A DNA stretch of 64,000 nucleotides from Leeuwenhoekiella sp. Lineage in GTDB: Bacteria; Bacteroidota; Bacteroidia; Flavobacteriales; Flavobacteriaceae. Under the pieces are notes generated by a model, which was not told the DNA's origin, did no database searches, and saw nothing but the letters and a program-made list of their open reading frames with translations. Positions 9,855 through 19,319 of this stretch are shown here, in pieces (position 1 is the first letter of the stretch; every line of letters starts with the position of its first letter). The stretch lies in NCBI GenBank assembly GCA_002708845.1, contig PAPI01000020.1, positions 124,001-188,000 on the forward strand, written 5' to 3'. The position numbers and the translations under genes were made by a program.

Positions 9855-11656
9855 ATTTTATTGAATTTAATTTTAAACTCAGAGCCTTCGTGCTCTTTAC
9901 TTATGATCGTTATTTCCGCATCCAGACTTTCTAACTGGGATTTTACGATAAATAAACCCATGCCTTTTCCTGAAACGTCACGATGAAACCGTTTATATAG
10001 TTTAAAAAGGTTTGCTCCGTGAAGGTCCAGATTGATGCCGCGACCATTATCTTTTACATATAAAACCTTTACCCCATCCTCATAAGTAGTACGAAACAAA
10101 AGGTATGACGCTACTTCTTCCCGCCGGTATTTAATAGCATTTGACATTAAATTTTGAACGACACTTTTAAAATAAAACCGGGAAAAATACAGTTTGTCCC
10201 AGGCTTGTAAATCACAGTCTATCTTAAAGTCAATTTTGTCTAATAACAAATCGGCAAAATCACTTTTACAACTTTCAATTACGCTTAAGATATTGATTTC
10301 TTCAAGCTTTACTTGTTTATTGTTTAAGATAGTTACATACTCCTTTATGTCTTCAGTAATATCGGTAATATTATCTGTAACTTTACAAAGTTTAGGAGTC
10401 AAATTTTTGAGTTCGTCCAAGGATTTTGCTTCGGAAATAAGTTCTACGATAAGTGACATACTAGTAATGGGCGCACGCAAGTTATGAGATACCAGATAAT
10501 TGAATTCTTCGAGCTGTTGATTGCGCTTTTCCAGTCTTAAATTTAAGGCATTTAAGGATTCATTTGCTACCTTTAAGGTTTCTCTTTTATATTCCAAGCG
10601 TTGGTTTTTAGCATCGAGCTCTTTGTAAAAAAACTTTTTGTCGCTTTCTTTCTTTACAAATATGGTACTGCATATTATCAATAAGCCAAACGCAAGTACA
10701 TTTACGAGTATAATATTGCGGTATAAAGGCCAAAGAATCGTACGAAGCAGGGGTCTGGGCACCTGATGAATGACCGTCCAAGAGCTGGCCGTACGCACCA
10801 CTTTATCAGAGATATAATTCGATTTGTTTTCACCGTAATCCTGGTTCAGGTTAAGGGTCCTAACGCACCATAAGGAACCCGAATGCATAAATGTGCTATC
10901 GTTTTTCAGGCTGGCCGGGCTAAGCTCCTCTAAGACGTATTTTTTCTTAAGAAAACTTGAATCCTGAAGTTCATAACCCAAATCGGGCAAATCTGTATTG
11001 GTGGAGACGATTCTTAAATTTTGATCTACCAGATAAAAGTTGCTTTCTGTAAGTTGGACTTTGAGTCGGTTAAGAAGGTTCGTGAGGTTAAAATTAATCA
11101 CGACAATACCCAGCTTGTCGCCAGACTCACTATATATAGGTGCGATTGCCCGTATTACGGGCAGCCTAGACTCCTCTAATTGCCCATTTTCACGGTTTAA
11201 ATTTATTTCAGACAAATAAATTTCCCCATGTTTAAGCTTTGTACCCCTTTCAAAATATTTGCGCCCTGCCTTGTTTTGTAATTTCCCTTCAACTAACTTT
11301 TGTGTTTTGCCATCGCGCTCAATGCGCAATAGTTCCTGCCCCGTAGAATCAATATACCTGAATTGATAATAATCACTTATCCCTTTCATAATATCCAAGT
11401 ACGGATTCATAAAAGTAGAATCTTTTGCAAGGGGAGAAAAATTATCCGGATACCTAATGCGGGACCAGAAATCTACGTTATAGACTATTCGCTGCTGCAT
11501 GTCTGACAACAAATTTGCACGATAGGTTGCAGAGCGATTTTCTAAAGCTTTATGATCATCAAGCTTACTTTCATACTGTAGATATAAAGCTATTAGGCTA
11601 ACTAAAAGTATAGGGACATAAAACAGTAGTGATAAGCGGAAAATTCTCAACGTCAT
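9851..11656 (-). CDS. Membrane sensor histidine kinase with Cache-like extracytoplasmic domain
   Basis: A 601-residue kinase: transmembrane segment near residues 5-25, a periplasmic sensor of about 270 residues with PAS/Cache-like features (YYQFRYIDSTGQELLRIER, GKLGIVVINFNL-like strand, FYLVDQNLRIVS), a second membrane segment near 310-335, a coiled coil (ESLNALNLRLEKRNQQLEEF), then HisKA with NYLVSHNLRAPITSM and HATPase_c with NLMSNAIKYR, VKDNGRGINL and KGMGLFIVKSQLE. All catalytic boxes look intact. It is co-transcribed with the CheY-like regulator (4-base overlap). The ligand is unknown. Confidence 0.92.
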   Translation of the reverse strand: MTLRIFRLSLLFYVPILLVSLIALYLQYESKLDDHKALENRSATYRANLLSDMQQRIVYNVDFWSRIRYPDNFSPLAKDSTFMNPYLDIMKGISDYYQFRYIDSTGQELLRIERDGKTQKLVEGKLQNKAGRKYFERGTKLKHGEIYLSEINLNRENGQLEESRLPVIRAIAPIYSESGDKLGIVVINFNLTNLLNRLKVQLTESNFYLVDQNLRIVSTNTDLPDLGYELQDSSFLKKKYVLEELSPASLKNDSTFMHSGSLWCVRTLNLNQDYGENKSNYISDKVVRTASSWTVIHQVPRPLLRTILWPLYRNIILVNVLAFGLLIICSTIFVKKESDKKFFYKELDAKNQRLEYKRETLKVANESLNALNLRLEKRNQQLEEFNYLVSHNLRAPITSMSLIVELISEAKSLDELKNLTPKLCKVTDNITDITEDIKEYVTILNNKQVKLEEINILSVIESCKSDFADLLLDKIDFKIDCDLQAWDKLYFSRFYFKSVVQNLMSNAIKYRREEVASYLLFRTTYEDGVKVLYVKDNGRGINLDLHGANLFKLYKRFHRDVSGKGMGLFIVKSQLESLDAEITIISKEHEGSEFKIKFNKI

Positions 11657-11811
11657 AAAGGACCAAAAAGTAACTGGTACTGAAAAAAAATTCTTGATTT
11701 GCTTAGGGGGATATAACTACAATAAATATAGATAAAATACATTTGAGTGATGCTATTTTACTAATTGTTTAATATAATCCTATAAAAACAATAGAATTAT
11801 ACTTGTTTTTT

Positions 11812-12735
11812 TTAAGACACGCTCAAATTAAGTGAAGAAGACCTATTGTAACCTTCAATTTGTATTTTATTTGGCGTTAACTCTACAACACTAAACGCAT
11901 TATTCTCAACACCTTCATAGTCAACCATTCCCAGGCGGATAATGTAATTTATACCTTCAATGATTGCGACATCTTCTTTATGTACGTGCCCGTGCAAACA
12001 TGCTACTACCCAGCTACTATCCTGAAGCAGTTTCTGCACTTCTGCATAATTAGTCACATGAAATTTAGACCCCTCTTTGTAAAACTCATAAAGCGGATGA
12101 TGACAAAAAACAACCGTAGGTTTTTGATTTTGGGCTAAATCGTCACTTAACCATTGCAACTCTGCGGGAGGGATATTAGCATCTTCCCAGTCTGAACCTT
12201 CCGCAAAAAAATGGTCTTTACCGTCTGCATCATAGTTTGCATCGAGTACAATGAAATGAAATCCATTTACATCAAATGAATAGTAATTTTTAGCTGTTTG
12301 TAGCCCTGTATTTTTTATGTTTTTTAAAAATTCATCCTTTCGGATACTATCAACATCATGATTTCCAAGTGCGTGGTATTTAGCTCCGTCAAATTCTTGA
12401 AATACACCCTCAATAGCCTCTAAATAACTAAGCGTATCTTTAGGTTTTGCTTCAGGGCCCTGATCTTTAAAGTCCCCGAGATGAATGAGAAAATCCAGAT
12501 TTTGAGAATTGAGTTCTTGTATTGCTTCCTGCATTTTTGGGATAGAATCCCGGTAAAAACGGGTTCCTGCAGGATCACGGTCTGCATAGTGCGAGTCTGT
12601 CATCAGACCAAAACGTACAGGCTTCTCGGTCATATTTTTACAGCTCAATACTAAATTGGGCATCGTTAAGACCGTGGTGCCGGTTAATGCAAAAAGTTTG
12701 ATAGATTGACGCCTAGTGAAGCTGCTTCTTTTCAT
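11812..12735 (-). CDS. Calcineurin-like metallophosphoesterase, Tat-type lipoprotein
   Basis: A 307-residue protein whose N-terminus shows a twin-arginine pattern (FTRRQSIKLFALTG) and a later LVLSC lipobox, suggesting folded export and lipid anchoring. The phosphoesterase motifs are complete: GLMTDSHYAD, HLGDFKDQ, HALGNHDVD, VFCHHPLYE and LHGHVHKED. These bind two metal ions and hydrolyse phosphomonoesters or diesters. The close relatives I know are annotated as alkaline-phosphatase-like or ADP-ribose-pyrophosphatase-like; the substrate here is not determined. It stands alone with an AT-rich flank on each side. Confidence 0.88.
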   Translation of the reverse strand: MKRSSFTRRQSIKLFALTGTTVLTMPNLVLSCKNMTEKPVRFGLMTDSHYADRDPAGTRFYRDSIPKMQEAIQELNSQNLDFLIHLGDFKDQGPEAKPKDTLSYLEAIEGVFQEFDGAKYHALGNHDVDSIRKDEFLKNIKNTGLQTAKNYYSFDVNGFHFIVLDANYDADGKDHFFAEGSDWEDANIPPAELQWLSDDLAQNQKPTVVFCHHPLYEFYKEGSKFHVTNYAEVQKLLQDSSWVVACLHGHVHKEDVAIIEGINYIIRLGMVDYEGVENNAFSVVELTPNKIQIEGYNRSSSLNLSVS

Positions 12736-12826
12736 AAATGGTTGTTCTTGCTTACTAAATTAGCTATTCTCTTCTAATGCTAATGGATATTTAAACCATA
12801 ACAGCATTAAGCCAATCTACAACCTT

Positions 12827-12834
12827 TATTTTTG
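12827..12834 (+). promoter_or_regulatory. Putative -7 box (TATTTTTG) for the LytS-like kinase operon
   Basis: TATTTTTG fits TAnnTTTG and lies 46 bases before the ATG at 12881. No TTG at the right distance was seen. Confidence 0.35.
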
Positions 12835-12880
12835 AGTTACTCATAAGCCCTGTACATTAGCTCTTGTAAATTAAACGAAT

Positions 12881-14329
12881 ATGTTTGCTCTATCTATCAA
12901 GACAACTAAAAACACAATAAGTTCAAGGAATATTCTAATCCACTCTCTATTTTTTATCCTTGGCCTGGGTTATGTTTTTTACTTTTTTCCCGACTGGTAT
13001 ACAAATCGATTTCACATTTTTGCGCCTTTTATTCTTGCCGTAATCGATGTTTTGGCCTTTTATTTATTTTTTACACTGATTTCAGTCCTAAAAAAAAGGA
13101 GTTTGTTTATCATTCCTCTTTTATTTCTTGTCGCCGGTCTGTATCTCTATTATTCCAGTGCAGTAAATTCTGCCCGTATGATACCTACTGTTTTTAAACT
13201 TACTGAAGTTCTTCTATCCCTTAATAAAACATGGGTTTTAGCTACTATACCCCGTTTACTTTTGGTATTGGGTTCGTCTTTACTCTATATTTCCCTACTC
13301 CGCTGGAAGATCATTACAAAAGGATTTCAAAAACATATCAATCTGGAGTTTACTATCAATGCATTAGCAGCTTCTGCATTTCTGCTGCTCAAACAACCTC
13401 CTGTGCCGGATCGCGACTTTATAGAAGTTCTAGTTTTAAAAATGATATCCATAACACTATTCTATAGTACTGCTTTTGGATTGAGCACAATCCTGTTCAA
13501 ACAAAAAAAGCACTTAAAATTCTTAGGATTGCTGTTTCTTTCTTATCTCGTTACTTTAGGAGGTTTCTTAGCTGTTGTTTATTTAAAAAATGGATCAAAT
13601 CCCATTCCCGATTACAATTCCCTCAACAATTTTTGGGCAATAGCAACTACAGCCTTTTTGATTGTTCTGATTTTTGGTTTAATCTATGGCGGTGTTCGTA
13701 ACCTAATCATCAGCCGCTTTAGAAAGACTGAAAGAGCTCTAGGGAATACCACCTCAGAACTGCTGCTATTAAAATCTCAGGTAAACCCGCATTTTCTCTT
13801 TAACACCTTAAATACGCTTTATGCCACGGCGCTTGAAGAAAATGCTACTATTACTGCCAGCGCTACTGCAAAACTGGCCAACCTGGTGCGCTATATGCAA
13901 CAGGACTTGCGACAAGAATTTATACCTCTGGAGCGGGAAGCCGGTTATGTTTCAGACTATATTAATATTCAAAAATTAAGAATAGCATCTCCTCTAAAGA
14001 TTAAAACGAATTTTGAAGATTTAGACAATGCTCAAATAAGTCCAGGTCTATTAATTCCTTTTGTAGAAAATGCTTTTAAGTACGGGGTTGACCCTGATAA
14101 AACTTCTAGAATTGAGATCAGCATTAAGGTGGTGAAACAACAAATTCAGTTCTGCTGTAAAAACACATACAATCCTGATCAAACCACCTATTACCGGGAA
14201 AAAGGTTTTGGTATTGGCATACAAAATACCCGGGAGCGACTGGAACTTATCTACCCCAATGGCTATGATCTGAAGATCGATAGAAACAAGAACCTATTTG
14301 AAGTTAACCTTTACATAAACAGCTTATGA
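12881..14329 (+). CDS. LytS-type sensor histidine kinase (His_kinase family)
   Basis: A 482-residue protein with about seven or eight N-terminal membrane segments (through about residue 275), then the cytoplasmic His_kinase domain: LLLKSQVNPHFLFNTLNTLYATAL with the phospho-accepting His, and an ATPase domain with LIPFVENAFKYGVD and GFGIGIQNTRERLELIYP. This is the YehU/LytS architecture that works with LytTR regulators. The next gene, a LytTR regulator, overlaps its stop by 4 bases, making a clear two-component pair. The many-pass membrane part may itself be the sensor. Confidence 0.93.
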   Translation: MFALSIKTTKNTISSRNILIHSLFFILGLGYVFYFFPDWYTNRFHIFAPFILAVIDVLAFYLFFTLISVLKKRSLFIIPLLFLVAGLYLYYSSAVNSARMIPTVFKLTEVLLSLNKTWVLATIPRLLLVLGSSLLYISLLRWKIITKGFQKHINLEFTINALAASAFLLLKQPPVPDRDFIEVLVLKMISITLFYSTAFGLSTILFKQKKHLKFLGLLFLSYLVTLGGFLAVVYLKNGSNPIPDYNSLNNFWAIATTAFLIVLIFGLIYGGVRNLIISRFRKTERALGNTTSELLLLKSQVNPHFLFNTLNTLYATALEENATITASATAKLANLVRYMQQDLRQEFIPLEREAGYVSDYINIQKLRIASPLKIKTNFEDLDNAQISPGLLIPFVENAFKYGVDPDKTSRIEISIKVVKQQIQFCCKNTYNPDQTTYYREKGFGIGIQNTRERLELIYPNGYDLKIDRNKNLFEVNLYINSL

Positions 14330-15000
14330 TACGCGCTGTAGCTATAGACGACGAACCTAAAGCCTTGAGCATAATCAGAAACCACGCGTCAAAAACCACG
14401 GTTATAGAACTGGTAAAAACGTTTAATAATCCTTTTGAAGCTCTAAATTTCCTAAATGCTAACGAAGTCGACCTCATCTTTCTGGACATCAATATGCCGA
14501 AGCTTTCTGGGTTTGATTTGCTCGGCAAGCTTGACCGGCAACCGCTGGTGGTTATTACTTCGGCATATGCCGAATATGGAGTGAAGAGCTACGCCTTTGA
14601 AGTTGTTGATTACCTATTAAAGCCTTTTGAATTGGAACAATTTACGGGGGCTCTTGATAAGGTTGTAGGCCGACTCACGCAATCCAATGGCCATAAGAGC
14701 ATTCTGCTTCGGGATGGGTATGAGCAGGTGGTGATACAAACAGCCGAAATAAACTACGTTAAAAGCGACGGCAACTATCTGGATGTATTTCTGGAAACTA
14801 AAAAACTGAGCCCGCGTATGACCTTTTCAGACCTGTTAAATCTGCTGCCGGAAGCACATTTTGTACGCGTGCACAACTCCTATGTAGTAAACCTGAGCAA
14901 GGTAGAAAAACTGCAAACCGGCTCGCTTCAGTTGGGCGGACAAATCATTCCGGTAAGCAACTCTTATAAATCTTTTTTCGAAACCAAAATTAAATCCTGA
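14326..15000 (+). CDS. LytTR-family response regulator
   Basis: A 224-residue protein: receiver domain with acidic cluster AIDDEPKAL, phospho-acceptor Asp in DLIFLDINMPKLSGFDLL, Thr/Ser in VVITSAYAEYG and Lys in DYLLKPFELEQ, then a LytTR DNA-binding domain (INYVKSDGNYLDVFLE, FVRVHNSYVVNLSKVEKL, IPVSNSYKSFFE). It overlaps the kinase stop by 4 bases and precedes an unknown lipoprotein gene by 5 bases, so all three form one operon. Confidence 0.95.
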   Translation: MIRAVAIDDEPKALSIIRNHASKTTVIELVKTFNNPFEALNFLNANEVDLIFLDINMPKLSGFDLLGKLDRQPLVVITSAYAEYGVKSYAFEVVDYLLKPFELEQFTGALDKVVGRLTQSNGHKSILLRDGYEQVVIQTAEINYVKSDGNYLDVFLETKKLSPRMTFSDLLNLLPEAHFVRVHNSYVVNLSKVEKLQTGSLQLGGQIIPVSNSYKSFFETKIKS

Positions 15001-15005
15001 GCATT

Positions 15006-16145
15006 ATGCAAGTACATAAAACATCTTTAAAAATCCTGTCTATTGTGCTTCTTATACTCCTAAGCAGTTGTGATTTTAAGCCCAAAGGCTATCAAATTTA
15101 TACGGGTAAAGAGCCTGTACTGAATCTTAATGTTTCTGGAATACGTGGTAAAATATTGCATTTTGATGTTCTCAATATAGGGAGCCAATTCGGAAAAAGC
15201 AGCAATACAGATACATTACATTCCAAAGAATATTTAAATCTCCCTATTTGCAGTCTATTGAGGCTCTACGTTGCTCCAGATTCATTGGGCTATAGCACAC
15301 TAGAATATATAGAAAAACCCATTTTTAAAGTTGTTGACTTTTATGGTAATTTAGAAATAACAGGAGATGTAAGCAATGGATTGACTCTTAAAAACATCGT
15401 CCAAAATGAAGAAGATAGAACAACCGCCAAGTTTTTCAGAAAACTCGATGAATACAACCTTAAAATCGAAAATGCTTCTGGCAAGAATTTCGAATACGGC
15501 AAATACCTTAAGACCTATGACTCTATATACACGTATCTGGATGCAAACTTAACTATAGAAAAAACAAGATATCTTCCCCTATTGATTACTTACCTGGAAA
15601 TTGCTGCACATAAAGTTCCTGTGAGCAAAACCTTTCTAGCCCAAAGATTCAACTATAGTTTTGAACACGATTCTGATCTAAAACATCGATTATCAGATTT
15701 CTATTACTATAGCTTTTTAAAATTGCCTCCGTTTTCAATACATGAAAAATTAACACCCAATGAATTAAGTAAGGATCTCAATAAAAATGTTTTTTTTAAA
15801 GCACCTTACCCTAAAAAACTACGTGTCCTAATTACAGATGCTTTTCATAACGATCAATCCAAACTGGAGGAGCTCAAAGACGAATTAAGAGAACGATTTC
15901 ACAGTGACTTAGATATTTTGACCGTTCCCTATGATGAAAACATCAAACAAGACGGCAATTTTGAAACTGTTTTCCATCAGGAAAAACGTGCAAAATACTT
16001 CCTAAAAACACAGCCCTTAACTACGACCATTATTGACGAAAACAATATAGTTTTATTGAATACGGTGGCAGATGAAAATCTGGAATTAAAAGTAGAAGGT
16101 ATACTTGATTATTTAAAAAATAACAATGTTGAACAATTGGACTAA
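15006..16145 (+). CDS. Hypothetical lipoprotein in the LytS/LytTR operon, thioredoxin-like C-terminus suspected
   Basis: A 379-residue predicted lipoprotein (LLILLSSCDF, Cys22). The N-terminal part (GYQIYTGKEPVLNLNVSG, then EITGDVSNGLTLKNIV) resembles the DUF4369-like beta domain found before thioredoxin domains in Bacteroidota TlpA-like lipoproteins. The last 120 residues alternate strand and helix (KKLRVLITDAFHNDQSKLEELKDEL, TTTIIDENNIVLLNT, VEGILDYLKN) as in a thioredoxin fold, but there is no CxxC motif, so redox activity is unlikely. It begins 5 bases after the response regulator, suggesting a role linked to that signal pathway. The assignment of domains is inference. Confidence 0.6.
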   Translation: MQVHKTSLKILSIVLLILLSSCDFKPKGYQIYTGKEPVLNLNVSGIRGKILHFDVLNIGSQFGKSSNTDTLHSKEYLNLPICSLLRLYVAPDSLGYSTLEYIEKPIFKVVDFYGNLEITGDVSNGLTLKNIVQNEEDRTTAKFFRKLDEYNLKIENASGKNFEYGKYLKTYDSIYTYLDANLTIEKTRYLPLLITYLEIAAHKVPVSKTFLAQRFNYSFEHDSDLKHRLSDFYYYSFLKLPPFSIHEKLTPNELSKDLNKNVFFKAPYPKKLRVLITDAFHNDQSKLEELKDELRERFHSDLDILTVPYDENIKQDGNFETVFHQEKRAKYFLKTQPLTTTIIDENNIVLLNTVADENLELKVEGILDYLKNNNVEQLD

Positions 16146-16304
16146 CTATCTTGAAAATTCAAATTCAAGTTAATACCTAAGGCTTTTTAAAGGATTTGGT
16201 GCATTTTTGGTCAAGTTGAAAATAAATTGAAGTTATTACAATACTTTAGGATTTTATCAGATTCTAGTACAGAACCATCTCAAAATTAAAGGAATAAGCC
16301 TCCA

Positions 16305-16895
16305 ATGACCGACTATAGAAAAACCTATCAAAACTTTTCAAACAAAGAACTGGTTCGCGTCGTTACCGTTGAAGTTCACAAATATGAGGCTCAAGCAGTA
16401 AAAGCTGCAGAAGCAGAACTTAGCAAACGCAACATTAGCAAACTGCAAATGGCCGCTCTGGTTAAAGAAGTTGCTCAGGAAAACACCTCGGTACAGGAAA
16501 TTCAGGATTATGTGAGCAGTACGGGGATGCGCTTTGTCAACTTCGCTATAGATTTTGTAGTGTACATCGTGCTGGTCTTAGCCGGTAGTCTGGCTCTTGA
16601 TTCGGTTTTTGTTACCACTGACAGTGATTTAATTCTGGGCCTTGGTTATTTTATGATGTTTTTGATTTTTATGGCGTATTATGTGGTAGGAGAATTCTAT
16701 TTTCAGAAAACAGCCGGGAAATATGTTACCAAAACGATTGTGGTAACCACCGACGGAAAGAAACCAGACGCTGGCACCATCATCATCCGTACCCTGTGCC
16801 GCCTTATACCCTTTGATCGACTTTCGTTTTTAATTCTAAAAAGCGGCTTTCACGATCGGTTTTCAGGGACTACAGTAATTCGGGAGAAAGACTAA
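16305..16895 (+). CDS. RDD family membrane protein
   Basis: A 196-residue protein. The first 70 residues are soluble and helical (NKELVRVVTVEVHKYEAQAVKAAEAELSKRN). The rest is an RDD domain: Arg and Asp in GMRFVNFAIDFVVYIVL, membrane segments near residues 80-98, 106-127 and 160-175, and a closing HDRFSGTTVI with the second Asp. The family's function is largely unknown, with some members linked to ion or small-solute transport. No operon partner is evident; 158 bases separate it from the upstream gene. Confidence 0.85.
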   Translation: MTDYRKTYQNFSNKELVRVVTVEVHKYEAQAVKAAEAELSKRNISKLQMAALVKEVAQENTSVQEIQDYVSSTGMRFVNFAIDFVVYIVLVLAGSLALDSVFVTTDSDLILGLGYFMMFLIFMAYYVVGEFYFQKTAGKYVTKTIVVTTDGKKPDAGTIIIRTLCRLIPFDRLSFLILKSGFHDRFSGTTVIREKD

Positions 16896-17001
16896 AATTT
16901 CAACATATACCTGCTTTAATCAGAATCTGAATTATTTTTAATAAGCAGGTAAACCCAATGGGAATTTAACCTAATTTCGCCCGCCTTAAAAAACCTGATT
17001 T

Positions 17002-17448
17002 ATGCAAAAAAAGCAAGTCATTCAAGAACTGTACAACCGGCTAAATGCACGGCTAACCCAATTGAAGGAAACCCGCGACGGACTCATAGAATCCCGTGAA
17101 AGTGAAGGCGGAAAAAGCAGCGCCGGGGATAAATACGAGACTGGAGTAGAGATGATTCAGCAGGAAATGGAGCGCAATCAAACTCAAATTGATCAGGTAG
17201 AGCGGCAAAAAGAAGCGCTTAACCGCGTGAGTCTTACTCCAAATACCTTAATAAGTGAAGGCAGCCTGGTTCTGACCGATAAAGCCTCCTATTTTATAGG
17301 AATCCCATTTGGCGAATTAAAGATGGAAACAGGCCAGGTGTATTGTATTTCCAGTGCTTCTCCTATAGGTGAATTGTTAACCGGAAAACAAGAGAATGAT
17401 CAGGTTCAATTCCGGGATCAGAAAATAACCATAAAAAGTATTTTTTAA
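17002..17448 (+). CDS. GreA/GreB-like transcription elongation factor homologue
   Basis: A 148-residue protein with an N-terminal coiled coil (QELYNRLNARLTQLKETRDGLIESR, EMIQQEMERNQTQIDQVERQKEAL) and a C-terminal FKBP-like domain that includes SPIGELLTGKQENDQVQF, close to the SPIGRALLGKxxGDEV motif of Gre factors. The acidic tip residues of the coiled coil are within ESEGGKSSAGDKYETGV. Gre factors insert the coiled coil into the RNA polymerase secondary channel to rescue backtracked complexes. I recall homologues being labelled 3-oxoacyl-ACP synthase in databases; nothing here supports a ketosynthase. It overlaps the convergent pseudo-receiver gene by 4 bases. Confidence 0.8.
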   Translation: MQKKQVIQELYNRLNARLTQLKETRDGLIESRESEGGKSSAGDKYETGVEMIQQEMERNQTQIDQVERQKEALNRVSLTPNTLISEGSLVLTDKASYFIGIPFGELKMETGQVYCISSASPIGELLTGKQENDQVQFRDQKITIKSIF

Positions 17449-17852
17449 ACGGCTACTAATAGCGATTGCGCCAAGTTAAATATATCCTGAGGACATATAG
17501 GCCTTTCTATAATTCCGCTAACTAATGTGCTTTTTTTAAAATCCAGACTTTGCGCTGAATTAGGATCAAGCATCATGTGGACCTGGATTGGTTTACCCAA
17601 CTGAGGCTGAAAATTCTCGACCTCTTCTAAAAATCTTGAAATACAATTTGGAGAGAGACTACCGGAAAGCAGAATAGAATCCGGATATTCTTTGACAAGA
17701 AAACGTTGCTCCTCCATCAAATAACGAAATCCGCTTTCACACGAATCAAAGCGTTTTATGATTAAACTCCCAAATTCATTCTTCATTAAACGTTCAATAA
17801 GATCACGATTAACCCGATTCTCATCAATGATATAAACCACTTTGGTAGGCAT
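17445..17852 (-). CDS. Degenerate receiver-domain protein (pseudo-receiver)
   Basis: A 135-residue protein with the length and layout of a single receiver domain: VVYIIDENRVNRDLIERLM at the start and a final GIIERPICPQDIFNLAQSLL. The phospho-acceptor position is altered: the usual LLLDxxMP strand reads ILLSGSLSP, and the conserved Lys before Pro reads Arg (ERPI). The Thr/Ser strand reads VHMMLDPN. It is therefore unlikely to be phosphorylated in the normal way. Small solitary receivers of this kind are common in flavobacteria. No kinase is adjacent. Confidence 0.75.
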   Translation of the reverse strand: MPTKVVYIIDENRVNRDLIERLMKNEFGSLIIKRFDSCESGFRYLMEEQRFLVKEYPDSILLSGSLSPNCISRFLEEVENFQPQLGKPIQVHMMLDPNSAQSLDFKKSTLVSGIIERPICPQDIFNLAQSLLVAV

Positions 17853-17946
17853 TGCTAAACTCCTTTAAATGATTAATAGTATTCGTTAAAAAAAGCCGTG
17901 ACGAAATAAATACACTTTACATTTATTTAAGTTTATTTTAACAAAA

Positions 17947-17976
17947 AAACCGATGTAAAACATCGGTTATAATAAA
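17947..17976 (-). terminator. Terminator of glyA
   Basis: A stem of AACCGATGT and ACATCGGTT with a three-base loop, followed on the minus strand by a run of seven Ts. It lies about 30 bases beyond the glyA stop codon. Confidence 0.85.
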
Positions 17977-17999
17977 ATGTACTAGTATAACTAAATCGA

Positions 18000-19274
18000 T
18001 TAATGTTTAAAAAGGGGTCTGTGACCCATCATTGTATTTACCTGACCTGCAATCTCTTCCAGCTTATCATCATCCTGATAATTAACTAAGGCAGCGTCAA
18101 TAAGCTCAACAACCTGCTTCATATCCTCTTCCACAAGTCCGCGAGTGGTTACTGCTGCTACACCAATACGCATTCCTGATGTTACAAAAGGAGAACGGGT
18201 GTCAAATGGAACCATATTTTTGTTTACAGTAATATCTGCTTTACCTAAAGCTTCTTCAGCATCTTTACCGGAGATGTCTTTATTTCTAAGATCAATCAAC
18301 ATCATATGATTATCGGTTCCGCCAGAAATGATATCGTATCCTTTGGCTACAAAAGCAGCGGCCATAACCGCAGCATTTTTCTTAACCTGAACCATATAAT
18401 GTAAAAAGTCATCGGTAAGAGCTTCACCAAAAGCGATTGCTTTAGCGGCAATGATATGCTCTAAAGGACCACCCTGGTTACCCGGGAAAATTCCGCTGTC
18501 AAGTAATGAGGACATCATGCGCAGGTTTCCGTTTTTAAGTTTAATACCGAACGGGTTCTCAAAATCTTTACCCATAAGAATCATACCCCCACGAGGACCG
18601 CGAAGGGTCTTGTGAGTTGTGGTGGTACAAATATGACAATGCGGCACAGGATCACCAATGATTCCTTTAGCGATAAGTCCGGCAGGATGTGCCATATCAC
18701 AAAGCAGGATAGCTCCTACTTTATCTGCTATTTCCCGAAAGCGCTTATAATCAATCTCGCGGCTGTAAGCCGAAGCTCCTGCGATGATCATTTTCGGTTT
18801 TTCTTTAACCGCAAGTTCTTCGATCTTATCGTAATTTAAAAGACCGGTTTCCTGATCTACTCCGTAAAAAACCGGGTTGTATAAACGTCCCGAGAAATTT
18901 ACCGGTGAACCGTGAGTTAAGTGCCCCCCGTGAGCCAGGTCAAAACCCAAAAAGGTTTCTCCCGGCTTCATCACAGCATGAAAAACTGCAGTATTGGCCT
19001 GCGAACCCGAGTGAGGCTGTACGTTTACATATTCTGCTCCAAAAAGTTCTTTGGCGCGCTCGATGGCAATGTTTTCAACCTCGTCTACCACCTCGCATCC
19101 GCCGTAGTACCGTTTACCGGGATACCCCTCGGCATATTTATTAGTAAGTACAGAACCGGCAGCTTCCATAACCTGCTCGCTTACAAAGTTTTCTGAAGCA
19201 ATTAACTCTAAACCATTGAGTTGACGTTGCTTTTCTTCCTGAATAAGATCAAAAATTTCGGTATCCCGTTGCAT
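18000..19274 (-). CDS. glyA: Serine hydroxymethyltransferase
   Basis: A 424-residue PLP enzyme with textbook SHMT motifs: [56 protein letters not shown], and the PLP lysine in [14 protein letters not shown]. It interconverts serine and tetrahydrofolate with glycine and methylene-tetrahydrofolate in the cytoplasm. The gene is monocistronic, with a -7 box TACTTTTG upstream and a hairpin terminator downstream, and it is divergent from the fumarylacetoacetase gene. Glycine made by the threonine pathway 10 kb away could feed this enzyme. Confidence 0.98.
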   Translation of the reverse strand: MQRDTEIFDLIQEEKQRQLNGLELIASENFVSEQVMEAAGSVLTNKYAEGYPGKRYYGGCEVVDEVENIAIERAKELFGAEYVNVQPHSGSQANTAVFHAVMKPGETFLGFDLAHGGHLTHGSPVNFSGRLYNPVFYGVDQETGLLNYDKIEELAVKEKPKMIIAGASAYSREIDYKRFREIADKVGAILLCDMAHPAGLIAKGIIGDPVPHCHICTTTTHKTLRGPRGGMILMGKDFENPFGIKLKNGNLRMMSSLLDSGIFPGNQGGPLEHIIAAKAIAFGEALTDDFLHYMVQVKKNAAVMAAAFVAKGYDIISGGTDNHMMLIDLRNKDISGKDAEEALGKADITVNKNMVPFDTRSPFVTSGMRIGVAAVTTRGLVEEDMKQVVELIDAALVNYQDDDKLEEIAGQVNTMMGHRPLFKH

Positions 19275-19301
19275 GCTTTATAAAGTTTGTTAAATTAGGC
19301 T

Positions 19302-19309
19302 CAAAAGTA
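19302..19309 (-). promoter_or_regulatory. Putative -7 box (TACTTTTG) for glyA
   Basis: On the minus strand TACTTTTG fits TAnnTTTG, 27 bases before the glyA ATG. No clear -33 TTG at the usual spacing. Confidence 0.45.
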
Positions 19310-19319
19310 GTGATTACAA

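Noticed and set aside
11786-11811. AAAACAA/TTGTTTT pairing beside the phosphoesterase gene
   Set aside because: Only A-T rich pairing with a long loop; too weak to call a terminator with confidence.
17002-17448. Reading of the Gre-like gene as a 3-oxoacyl-ACP synthase
   Set aside because: The protein is only 148 residues, lacks the ketosynthase Cys-His-Asn motifs and has Gre features.
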